Below, in pieces: positions 28,101 to 40,100 of a stretch of 64,000 nucleotides of DNA; position 1 is the stretch's first letter, and every line of letters begins with the position of its first letter. The stretch is from Siphonodentalium dalli (taxonomy: Eukaryota > Mollusca > Scaphopoda > Gadilida > Siphonodentaliidae): the NCBI GenBank assembly GCA_032622095.1, contig CP136065.1:109533195-109597194 (forward strand), in the 5' to 3' direction. A model generated the notes under the pieces. That model was not told the origin of the DNA. It did not search any database and saw nothing but the letters and a program-made list of their open reading frames with translations. The position numbers and the translations under genes were made by a program.

Positions 28101-31100
28101 TGATCATCATGAAATTTGTCATGGATGATAATATTGACATGTAGATGGGAACAAGTAATTTTTGGGTCATTCGGCGAAAAAACATGGCCGCCAGCAGCCA
28201 TCTTGGATTTTGCTCTTTGTATGACTAAATTCTTTAGCACGGGCTGCAGGTCTTACCTTTAGTCTGATCATCATAAAATTTGTCATGGATATTAACAATG
28301 ACATGTAGATGGGAACGAGTAATTTTGGGGTCATTCGGCCAAAAAACATGGCCGCCAGCAGCCATCTTGGATTTTACTCTTTGTATGAATAAATCCTTTA
28401 GCACGGGCTACAGGTCCTACTTTTAGTCTGATCATCATAAAATTTGTCATGGCTGTTGAAATTGGAATGTAGATGGGAACGAGTCATTTTGGGGTCATTC
28501 AGACAAAAAACATGGCCGCCAGTGGCCATCTTGGATTTCAAAATTTAATGCATTAGCACGGGCCACAGGTCGTACTGTTTATCTGATCATCATGAAATTT
28601 GTCATGGATGATAATATTGACATGTAGATGGGAACAAGTAATTTTTGGATCATTCGGCGAAAAAACATGGCCGCCAGCAGCCATCTTGGATTTTGCTCTT
28701 TGTATGACTAAATTCTTTAGCACGGGCTGCAGGTCGTACCTTTAGTCTGATCATCATAAAATTTGTCATGGATATTAACAATGACATGTAGATGGGAACG
28801 AGTAATTTTGGGGTCATTCGGCCAAAAAACATGGTCGCCAGCAGCCATCTTGGATTTTACTCTTTGTATGACTAAATCCTTTAGCACGGGCTACAGGTCG
28901 TACCTTTAGTCTGATCATCATAAAATTTGTCATGGCTGTTGAAATTGGAATGTAGATGGGAACGAGTCATTTTGGGGTCATTCGGACAAAAAACATGGCC
29001 GCCAGCGGCCATCTTGGATTTCAAAATTTAATCCATTAGCACGGGCCACAGGTCGTACTGTTCGTCTGATCATCATGAAATTTGTCATGGATGTTAATAT
29101 TGACATGTAGATGGGAACGAGTAATTTTGGGGTCATTTGGCCAAAAAACATGGCCACCAGCAGTCATCTTGGATTTTACTCTTTGTATGACTAAATTCTT
29201 TAGCATGGGCTACAGGTCATACCTTTAGTCTGATCGTCATAAAATTTGTCATGGATGTTAACGATGACATGTAGATGGGAACGACTCATTTTGGGGTCAT
29301 TCGGCCGAAAAACATGGCCACCAGCAGCCATCTTGGATTTTACTTTTCTCTTCATGTCTATAAACTAGTATTAGACATTCAACTTTCCACATTCCTAATC
29401 GCTCCATTGACTGTAATACATTAAATTATTCCCTTTCCAAGTTGAGCTACAGTGTCATTGACACTTTCATTTATTGTGTTTTTTGTGTTTCATATTTCCG
29501 CTAAAGGAAGCCGTTCACACTGAACTATATGGATATATGTCCTGCGTTTGTAAACCATAGTAGAAAAGGGGTTAACTTTTTGTGGTCGCCTACGATCCCT
29601 CACGGTCTTCAGTGGCTTGCTCGGAATCAGTCACGCATGCGCAGTCCCAATATAACCGATTGAATTTCGTCAGTTTATTTTCTGCTACGAAACCGAACGG
29701 AAGTCTAAAGGGAGTATTGTTCCGAATTTGTCGTTTAACAACTAGACAACAAATTCAATTTTTTGATACAATAATTACTGGTCGCCTACGCGTTAGTTTT
29801 TAGAATTATTGTTTCGAATTCACAGACCGTTTCGCTTCAAACATACAATTGTCCGTGTTTTCGAACAGGCGGCGGACATGAAAATCGACATTTCGCCATA
29901 ATCAGCCGCCATTTCAAGGCCTTACGAGGCGCATAGATTATTGTGAGCAATTCATCTATGTAATTATTATAGAACCTATAAGGTATGATGTAATTTGTCA
30001 GATATAAAAAATGCCACGTGATTCGCTACCGGAAGTCTCCTAATTTCGTGGGAATTTATTTACGCGCGGACATTTATTTAGCAATAATTACCGTCGCTAC
30101 TGACGCTATCTATCATAATGTTATGAACAACATTCTTTCTCATAATACTTTGTTGTTTTATGGTTCAATACAACTGATCCAGATGTGTTGGTCACATTTG
30201 AACTTAAAGTTGATTCCATCGTGGTTTATCAATGTAAAAAAACAGATACCTAAGAATAACAGTAGTGTCATTATTACTTTAATAAATTGACAGAGATTGA
30301 TATTGGACAAGTGTTATAATTCTGTTCATGGTTTGATTCTCGTAACGGAGCATCACCTTCAATGTAACAATCTCAGCCATGTGCTAGCGGACCGGGGATC
30401 GCACCCTGGTCAGGGTATTCTGACAGAAATCAGAACTCGGTCCGATACCAAGTTTGTCAGGCTAACAAGTCCCATTCGAGATTACTGAATAAAATCTGAA
30501 TGCAAATGCCGACTTTCCCCATTACAACACTTGTTCAGGTATGTTGTCGTGGGTGCACTAGCTGTGCGATCGGGTGTGGACAATTAAAACTTAATGGCTG
30601 ACCCATGTACACACCTAGGTGTGTGCATGTTACAGAACACTAGTGGAGTCACTAGAACTCATCAAAACAACATGCTTTCACAAAATACTTTGTGTTTTTT
30701 GTTTCAATACTGTCACACATGTCTCCTATGATTGAGATGTGTTTGTCGACGCTTGAAGTTGACTACAGTTTATCAATATCAGAAAAATAACGACTGTTGT
30801 GGTACTAAGATTCGTTAGTGTCATTAATTTCAGACAGGGATTGACATCTGACAGGAGTCAGAATTCTGTTGAGTACATGATTCGATTCTCGTACAGTGCT
30901 TCAACTTCACTGTCAAATTTTGAACTGCTAGCATTTAATGATTGCAAGCATGACACTAAAATTAATCGTGATGACAGTTTCACTATTGTCTCAATTCCAG
31001 ATTTTAGTTATTATTCTGAATTGTATCCAAAATTAACCCATCCTTTCAAAATTGCTGGGTTGTTTCTCGACTAAATGGTGTCTCCTTCCGGAATACAAAC

Positions 31101-34100
31101 ATAATTGCTTTCCTTCCTGTGCAGGTTTACCGAAAAGAAGCGGTGGGGGTTGGGTTACTACGATTCTGGATATGGCTCTAATTGGGACACAAAATTACAA
31201 ATCATGGGTGCTCCGGTTTGCATTCTCTAGAGTAAGGCAAGAAGCTTATCGTCACTCTGACGGTGTTTAATCATGGTTTCACTATCTACAAATATATTTG
31301 AAGATACTTTGGTTTAAAAAACCTTTCCCCTTCTTGATTCAATTATGAGAATGATTCCAGCCTGACAGGTATTTAGAATCGTGGTGACTTGACCCCTCCA
31401 GTTAACTGGCCCACTGTCAATAACTGGCGACCGTGGCCTGGATGACGTTCCCCAATGAATAACGATATAATAGCAGTGGTATTCCAAGACGAGGAAGGTG
31501 GGGGGAGACATTATTTATGGCAAGTAACCATATCAAATGTGAGCTTGGTACAAGAACAGGCTGTACATCCAATACAGCATTGTTCATAAAGGGCATGGTA
31601 GGTGTTTTGAAGGTATTCATGGACTAGCTGGAGTCTCAATGAATTTTCAAATATATACGTGTCCCGACCTTTCATACCGTTGATATGGCGAATAGACTCC
31701 ACACACGAATGAAGCATATTTACATGGAAAGCATTTATATTGTCACGTGTCCCACGACCACTGCCAATAGCCTTTCCGACAAGAGTCCATCAGCATGGCT
31801 CTTCATACTTCTATTGCCCATATCAATTTGATTATCTGGCACATAGACAATAAAACAGGCAAAGACGTTTGCGCTGTCCAGCTAAGCTTTCGCGGAAGCT
31901 CATTGACCAGCATTACCGACCTTTCCTAAGACGCAGGCAGGGGACCACCCCGTACGAGTGGATCCCATCCCCATGGCACCAGATGCCCGATCGTAAGGGC
32001 CGGAAACCATGCTGCCAACTCTGCGCATTTCGGTCTATGCTGGGTTTGTCCTCTCTTCCTTAAACATGCCATAAGCAGGACCACTTAGGTAGGGGGAGTT
32101 CCTCTCTATCTTGGCTCTTCAAATTAAAATAAAACAACATTATAAAAGGGATGTGTATCCTTTACTAGGAGGATGATAATTTACATTCGTTTCCTTCCTA
32201 GGGGAGCCATTTTTAGAGCGGGTCTTCCCCTAGTTTGCTGCATGCTTCACACTAACCGACCTATCACACACCTAGGTCGTTCTACTGCATGTTTGTGGGG
32301 GCAGAGGCTCAGACCTGAATATTCCGTATGGTGACCGTGAAAATTTACCTGTGTTCATCATCTGACTACATTGTACATCATTTGAACTGATTTCGGTTGT
32401 AGAAGGCGCACCTTCATTTCTTAGAATCGGATCGCGGTGGGTATTATGACTGCTCTCAGGTGCCTAGTGGTCGTGATGGCCTAATAATAGTAATATGTGT
32501 GGATTTAGGCTGAACATAATACTTGTGATTGTACATTTTGCTGTCTGTCTCCATTCCAAAGGATGGTGCTCGTTGGGAAATTTCTCCAAAATTAATACTC
32601 GTACCGACACTATTGTTTGGCACCTGAGAGTAGCGGTTTGCTTTCTCATTGGATGCTCTGGTCACCTGCGGTGTTCGGCCATGCGCTCCTGATGCTCATG
32701 GCTGTTAGTCATGTTCTCTGGGGGGCTATATATCTTTAATGATACATTGGATTGTGCCAGGGATCTCTGCTCTGGCTCCGACCATTGGATTGTTGGGCGC
32801 AAGCTTTCGTAGATCTCATGATGACTTATATATCACCATGATATATCTATTATATCATTTTATATATCTATATATGCGAAAGATTTGTGTCACCGGGTCT
32901 CTGCAATGATATCTTGTGATACATAGGTACCTCAGAGACATGAGAATGTTCTCTGTGGGGTTGTATATCTATATTTAGTGATACGTTGGATCATGACAGG
33001 GAGCTGTGATCTGGCTCCGACCATTAGATTGATGGGCGCAGCTTTGGAAGGGCCTTCTGACATGGTCTCATGAGGAAAACTTAATATATATATCCCCCGG
33101 ATATATATATTATTATGTTTACCCATACCATAGTATGGTAAACATAGTGTCGTTGCCCGGATTGACCACTCGTCGTTCGTCCGTCTGTCTGTCTGTCCGT
33201 CTGTCTGTCCGTAGACACTTTACGAGTAATGCGATAACTCAAACATTTTCTATCCGATCGAAACCAAATTTTGTATATGGGTTTCTCAGATACAGATCGA
33301 GTTCGAATTTGGGTTTGATCCGAGTTTTTGTTACAGAGTTATGGCCCTTTTTCAACTTAGAATTCACGCATTCTGCCATAACTCAAATATTTTTTTAGAT
33401 TTAGCTCCTTGCTAAATTTAGCATATACAAATATTAAATTTTGTTTGAACTTTAATAACAATAAAAAAACAATTTAAATAATAAAAAACAAATTGACACT
33501 TTCATTTATTTTAGTTTTATACGATTAATTAGGTGTGATATCCTGTTTTGAAAATATGAAGATTTTATTGCAATAGTTTCATGTAATATAATGATATCAA
33601 TAAATTACCATGTGATCATCCAACATCCAGAGTATATGAGAGGATATTTATAGATGTTGTTATTCCAAGTGAAATCTGTTATGAAATTAGTGATGACATA
33701 TGTTACAGAGCTCTGGTGGGTCAAGCAAGATAAACAACACTGGTGGCTGGCTGTTTGTTTATTCTAACTGTCAAATTGATTAATGGCAGCACAAGACTGG
33801 TGTTTTTGCTATTTTTGAAATTTCATAACAGGGTGAGATAAGGAGGGCCCCCTCACCTATATAAGTGTCTTCTAAATTCCATTAATTTGCTTCAAAAATA
33901 ATTAACCCTTTCCAAGGTTTCCATAGACACATGCTATAATGTACATGGACTCTTCCTCTTATCTCTTAATATCTATTGGGTATCTTTGCACACTTTTCAC
34001 TTCTATCAATTTTGGTATTGACTGATTAATTGATTTTTGAAAAATATATTAACCCTTCAGACACGTGCTTTCAATTTGAAATTAAAACAACAGCTGGTAG

Positions 34101-37100
34101 CCAATATGATTTATCTATGCAATGGGAAACAGGCAGATAAATATACATGACTATTGTAAAAATTTGTAAGTGATGACTTGTTTTGAAAATCAATATGGTA
34201 GATGTTAGTATTTCCAGGAACATTATTTTCCCATTTGTTCACATTTTCATGGTTGATTGAATTTTAGGGGCCACAGAGCACTTAGAAGATTAACATTGAA
34301 GGTTGTGGCTTTTAGTGCCCAAGCTACTTGTAAAACATCGTAATGTGTGAAACCATTCAAATGAGGGCTAACTTACTTTCTTTTATATGAACGATTTAGT
34401 GGTCATAGGGGCCAGCATCCCCATCATATTATGTCTGTATAACATTATATAGATAATACTTTTGAATTGTATAAACTACATATATTTTTGAAAACCATAC
34501 ACCCCTGTTATGAAACACTTAATCTTATTTAATACACAGGTCAGATCTTATCTTATATCTGTCCATGTTTGATAAACAAATAACTGGGGAGAATGGGGGA
34601 GGGTGGGTAATTAAAGTACCATTTAAATACGAGATGGAATCCCCTACATATATGTCGTTCTAAGCAGTCTGGCTTGTCAACAATTATAATTTCTCTTTAG
34701 AAGTGAATAATAAATTTTGAATATCTGGCATGTCAAAAGTGGCAAAGATAGGGATTTATCACTTTTGCTTCCAATGAGTTAACTTAAACTCCTAAACATG
34801 TCCTCCGAACTCACTAAACCATTGGATCTCACAGTGAGAGGTCCTTGTGTGAATAGGGACAGAGTTATGAGATTTAAAACTACTCCTCCCCAACCCAAAT
34901 ACTTTAACCCTTTCTTAAGACAAATTATTTGAGCTTTTGATTTCAAGTTGGGTACTGATATATGGATTAATTCCTGTGATCATATCTTTGACAAATTATC
35001 AGTTATGGCTAGTCGCTATCGCCAAGGTATGGGTTAAACATCTGCCGATCGTGATCGGCCTCGTATCATTTTATATATATATATACGCAATGTGTATATT
35101 GTGATACATAGGTACCTCAGAGACATGTGAACGTGTGATAACTGTTCTAAGGGCAGGACCAGTTCACGCTCCCCCGATTACGCATCCGCGGTCAATCAGT
35201 CTGTGGGGAAACGTCTTGTGGAGTAGACGGGGTACTTGGGACCTCCAGGACGTTTGTCCCCCACCAAACGCCAGCGGTTCTGGGCGCTAAAGCTGCCAAA
35301 TCGCGTGCCTACAAATCGACACCGGCAGATGGGCCTCCGGCAGCTTAAGTGTAGGGCAGGGGCCGTACCCATGAGGTAAAGCGCCGCGTCCCCCTGGTCT
35401 CGCTCGTCTTAACGACAAAATGCGGCCTTGCCTGCCACTCCTCCGTGAAGGGATCGGAGAAAAATGACCTCTCCCCACCCTCCAGGATATCAGCTTGGGC
35501 ATGACCACCTGCAGCATGCGATGGTGGGGGCTCCCTCTGATCCGATGGCTTGACTCGCTTATAGTTGTCTAACCCATTTGGGCTAATGGGCTCTCCATTT
35601 GATCTCTGTGCCACAGATTGGGCATCAGGTTATCTGCCATTTGCATTGGTGAACAGTACTTAGTTAACTCTTAATGTTGGTTGTCTTGCCATCTTTGGAG
35701 TGGGCCTCCTCCAGTGCAAGTCGTTATGTCGCTAAGGCGGAGAGGGAGTTAGTCTCCTCGCATCTCAAATCGGCTGGATTCTTAGAACTGACGGATGAAG
35801 AACAGAGAATTGCTCGGTTCGCTCGCAATTCTGAATTGAATGGCACCACCTGGGATGTTGCTTCCAAAAACAAGGGGGGGAGGTACATGTTTGAGCAATA
35901 TAGCACTCTAATTATATGAGTTATTTCACGTAACTAATCATAACAGATTCATTAAAGAGTTCATATTTAGGTACAATCTGTTTTAGAAGAGTGCATTCCC
36001 TCCAAAATTTGGCTATTAACTTTATTGCTCGTGCCTCCTCCTGGGCTTGCATTCTAATCCATATAGTTCAGTGTGAACGGCTTCCTTTAGCTGAAATATG
36101 ATATTTAAAAAAATATAATATATATTTCCTTAAAGAAAGCCTGAACACTGAACTATCATAGGGCCCTCCCATGGCGGTGCCATTCCCAACCCAGCAACTC
36201 GCCAATCTCCTGATTGAGTTGAAAATAAACTGACGAAATTCAATCGGTTATATTGGGACTGCGCATGCGTGACTGATTCCGAGCAAGCCACTGAAGACCG
36301 TGAGGGTTCGTAGGCGACCACAAAAAGTTAACCCCTTTTCTACTATGGTTTACAAACGCAGGACATACATCCATATAGTGTTCAGGCTTTCTTTAAGGAA
36401 ATATATATTATATTTTTTTAAATATCATTTTATGTAAAGCGCATTGAAACTAATTGATGTCTAATGCATTTTTAAATGTATATATAATAATAATAATAAT
36501 AATAATCTGATATATATGTACACCTCTGTTTTTGTAGTTCTATGAGTCAGAAGATGAAGATGATTTTTTGCTAACAGATTCCACTTCAGGTAAATTGCAC
36601 CATCTGCTTAAAATGAAGTTTAATATTAAATATTTAATCCACACCAAACTCCATTCATTTAACATAAGTTATGGCTTCAATAATACCAGTAGATATGAGA
36701 TCAATCCAATTTTTGTTTTAACTTAAAGATGCATAATCCGAATAGACGCTCCAAAATTACTATTTCTTTGCAAAGGAGGTAATAAATGTCTGATTCGAGT
36801 CAAGGAACTCACCTATCAAAGCTCAGATTGATCAGATATTAATTTTTTAACTTTGTTATTTCTCGAAATGTGTATTTATTTGTGGCAGAGAAAAAAGTTG
36901 TCAAACCGACAGTCTCGGACAAAATTGCGGATGAAGATGGATAACTCTAAAACCAAGTGGTAATACCTGCCATATTTCATGATACTCAATGATAGTACAT
37001 CCATATTTTATTGAACAACATGTTGATAAATTTTATACCATAGTTGACAGCGGGTAGCATTATTTTGTTGTAATTAATCAATTCTGATAACTAAAGCTTA

Positions 37101-40100
37101 TTTTGAAGAAATGTTGATGTTGTAACTTGATGATATGGGGACCGTCTGATCGGAGTGAGTACCCTTAAACCAGCTTGTGATATCGGTTTGTTCTCGATGG
37201 TGGATTATGTTGATGATGTATTCCATTCTTCTCCTATACAGTAATGCTCTAAATAATCGACTCCTTAACCACAGAAGAATTATGGGTAATTTTTCAGGAT
37301 TTGAGTTGGAAATATGGCTTGTTGCCATTCATCGCAAAGTTCTCATGGTGAGAGCTCGCAAAGCTCTCATGGTGAGAGCTTTCCGATGAATGGCAACAAG
37401 CCATATTTCCGACTAAATCATGAAAAATTTCCAATAATTCTTCTGTGGTTAAGGAGTCGATTATTTAGAGCATTACTGTAGCAGAGTTTATGCCCAGACT
37501 CTTTGGTGGGAATGTCTGTTAACAGTAATTAGCCTTAGGCCAAAATAAAAAAGACCTGTGTTTCTTGTGACCCACCTGCCCCTATTCCGGCACCCCAAAC
37601 TCTCCATTTTATTGATTTTGCAAAATTAGTATGCATCCGATTTTATTTAGAATATTTTGCACCCTTACTATTATACTGCTTCAAGTGAACTAGAAACTGC
37701 ATTTACACAATAATAATGTTATCATTTTGTGGATAAATGCAGAAATGCGTGTTTTATCAATAAGTTTTGGTATGCATTTCAAATTTAAAAATTCAAAATT
37801 GAGTTTTATGATTTTCAATCATACATGTCAATATACATTGTGTGGGCAACATGCACCCCACATCTACTAACTCAGATATGGGAAAGGTGTTCTATTTAAG
37901 AATAATATTTTGTTAGAACCTGACTTCCAAATTAAACTAAAGTAGGGTTTTTCCATAATGAAAATTTTAGCATAAACATATTATTTGGTAACAGCTGCTA
38001 TGTTCCATGATATATATGAAACTCTTCTGTCATGATTAATTGTGACATCCAATTGGCATAGCAGTGATTTGTTTTAAATCAGGAGGCCATGGAAAAAAAG
38101 TTGTGTCATTCAAGTTTCCCTATTTAAAGCATGTGTACCTCAAATTTGTATGGGTACTTCAAAAAATTGTCGATGGTATATAGAATATTATAGTCACAAG
38201 TGTAGTGTGTTTGTTCTCGTTAGGATGTTTCTATAAGCAACAGTAAAGGGATAGTGTCACAGTCACTGGACATAAAGTCAGAAAATGTGTTTTAATGACT
38301 ATTTACCATCTATTTTTGATGTCATAACTCATTCAATGCCGGAAGAAGCACGGAAGAAACTTGTTGTTGCAGAGGTGAATAATTACTGGGAGAGACTGAT
38401 AGTGGTCGTACGAAATATGAAGTAAATAATCTTTGAAGTATCTTAATTCTGAGTCAGTGAAGATTGGTCAACCTTATCCTGTTTGGAAGTCATTAAAAAA
38501 CAACCACCATTACATACAGAAGGGAATCATTAAATACTGCTAATGACTACAAACTTATATCTTACCAGAAAATTCTGCCACCTTCTCAAAGAAGAACACA
38601 ACATCAACCTGTCAAATGTGCAAAATTGATTTTGAAACAAAGCAACACATGCCCTATTTGCTGTTCAGATTCTCCCGTGGTCAAAGCAAGACAGACTGCC
38701 TTGATGAAGTTCGAGAAACTCATTCCGGCTTCTCTGTATCAGTTATTCTGCACTGAACCTGCTAAACTACAGTAATGCCCTAAATAATCGACTCCTTAAC
38801 CACAGCAGAATTATGCGTAATTTTTCAGGATTTAGTCGGAAATATGGCTTGTTGCCATTCATCGGAAAGCTCTCACCATAATTTTCCGCCAAGGAGAAGC
38901 CCTTCAACTGCGCATACTATGAAACGAAGAGTTTCTGCGCGTACTTAAAAATATTAAACGACCGGGTAAGCAACGGATAAATTGCAAGTTTGTTATCAAC
39001 AATAAATATTGAGTTGATAAACTTGCAAAAGAGAAATACTTCCTTTAGTTAAAACCACGTCTGATAGGTCCAAGGAGAGAAATAATACTGGCTAGATGAA
39101 TTGTTAAGAGCGCGGGATTTGCATGGGACGCATTCATGCGTGAGCTAATCCGATCGCTGATTGACCGGAGTACGCAATAAACGGACAATAAATTTTAATC
39201 CTCCTGATAACACAAGGCCGAGGATAATAATCCATATAGTTCACTTTCGGGCTTCCCTTGAGGAAAAACTAATTTTAATATTAAAAATTATATTTCTGCT
39301 GTGGTTAAGGAGTCGACTATTTAGGGCATTACTGTAACTGAACTATCCCTGGACTTCTCTGCATTACTAACTGATGCACTCTCTATCTCACATTCACTGT
39401 ATTCACTATACTATCTTATCCTGGAGCAGGGATTATATTATAATCTTCATCAGATCCGATCTTGTTTGATTAGCACTTTCCTCTTTTTCATGTAGAATCA
39501 ATATACATAACATGATGATTAACAGAATAAAAAAATATTACTCCAAACGGAGATGCTACGAAAAACTAATGCAGGAAATTCCATACAGAACTGAACTGAA
39601 CCAAGTCACTTTTGAATTTGACAAGTTTTTTACGGTATCTCCAGTTTGGTCGATATCTCGGCAGTCATCTTTTTTGTCCCCCGTAAAATTTATTTTCGGG
39701 GGACTATTGTAAATCAGCTCCGTCCGTCCGTCCGTGCGTTGTACCGTCTGTGCTTCCGTCTGTCCGTCCGGAGTTATAACTCCAGTAATGATCATCCGAT
39801 TTGATTGAAACTTGGTATGTAGGTGTCTCAACCAAGCACACAGGTGCTCTTTTCGGTTTCCGGATGATATCTCAAGTTTGGATCCTTTAATTGCAAATAC
39901 CGTTTTTATGTGGATCAGTCATATCAAGATACAGGTTGAGTTCGAATTTGAGTTTGATCTGATGATTTTTCCTAGAGTTATGGACTTTTTTCGACTTAGA
40001 AATTTTATCTTCTTTTTTCTTTGGTTTCCGGATGTTAACTCAAGTTTGGACTGTTCAATTGAAAATTCCTTCTTCTTTTTTTTGGGGTCGTTCATATCAA

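Larger units (their letters stand above)
29490..36097. mobile_element. Large terminal-inverted-repeat element (piggyBac/TTAA-like), 6.6 kb, invaded
   Basis: Left end CATATTTCCGCTAAAGGAAG, continuing to about 29535, recurs as complement at 36055-36097 (one mismatch over ~44 bp). The ~180 bp inside the left end match the complement of the short element 36094-36437 (shared GTGGTCGCCTACGA and CGCATGCGCAGTCCC). A possible transposase C-terminus lies at 31640-32063. A pearl-like element has landed at 33113-33420, and an internal ~230-bp duplication is seen (32710-32870 versus 32940-33080). It may also be two unrelated TIR copies bracketing foreign DNA. Confidence 0.5.

Noticed and set aside
22602-28832. 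Tandem family of small minus-strand genes
   Set aside because: Frames follow the repeat period and differ by indels; no start, splice or codon evidence.
21944-29470. CRISPR-like array
   Set aside because: Repeats are ~160 bp with no unique spacers, in a eukaryotic intron; this is a satellite/pearl-like element.
30799-31270. Possible second transposase fragment (GGGWVTTILDMALIGTQNYK)
   Set aside because: One helix resembles piggyBac C-terminal helices, but there is no second motif in order, so I did not list it as a feature.
35287-35614. Overlapping minus-strand ORFs in the GC-rich segment
   Set aside because: Two overlapping frames are both open because of high GC; no domain recognised, kept only as a composition finding.
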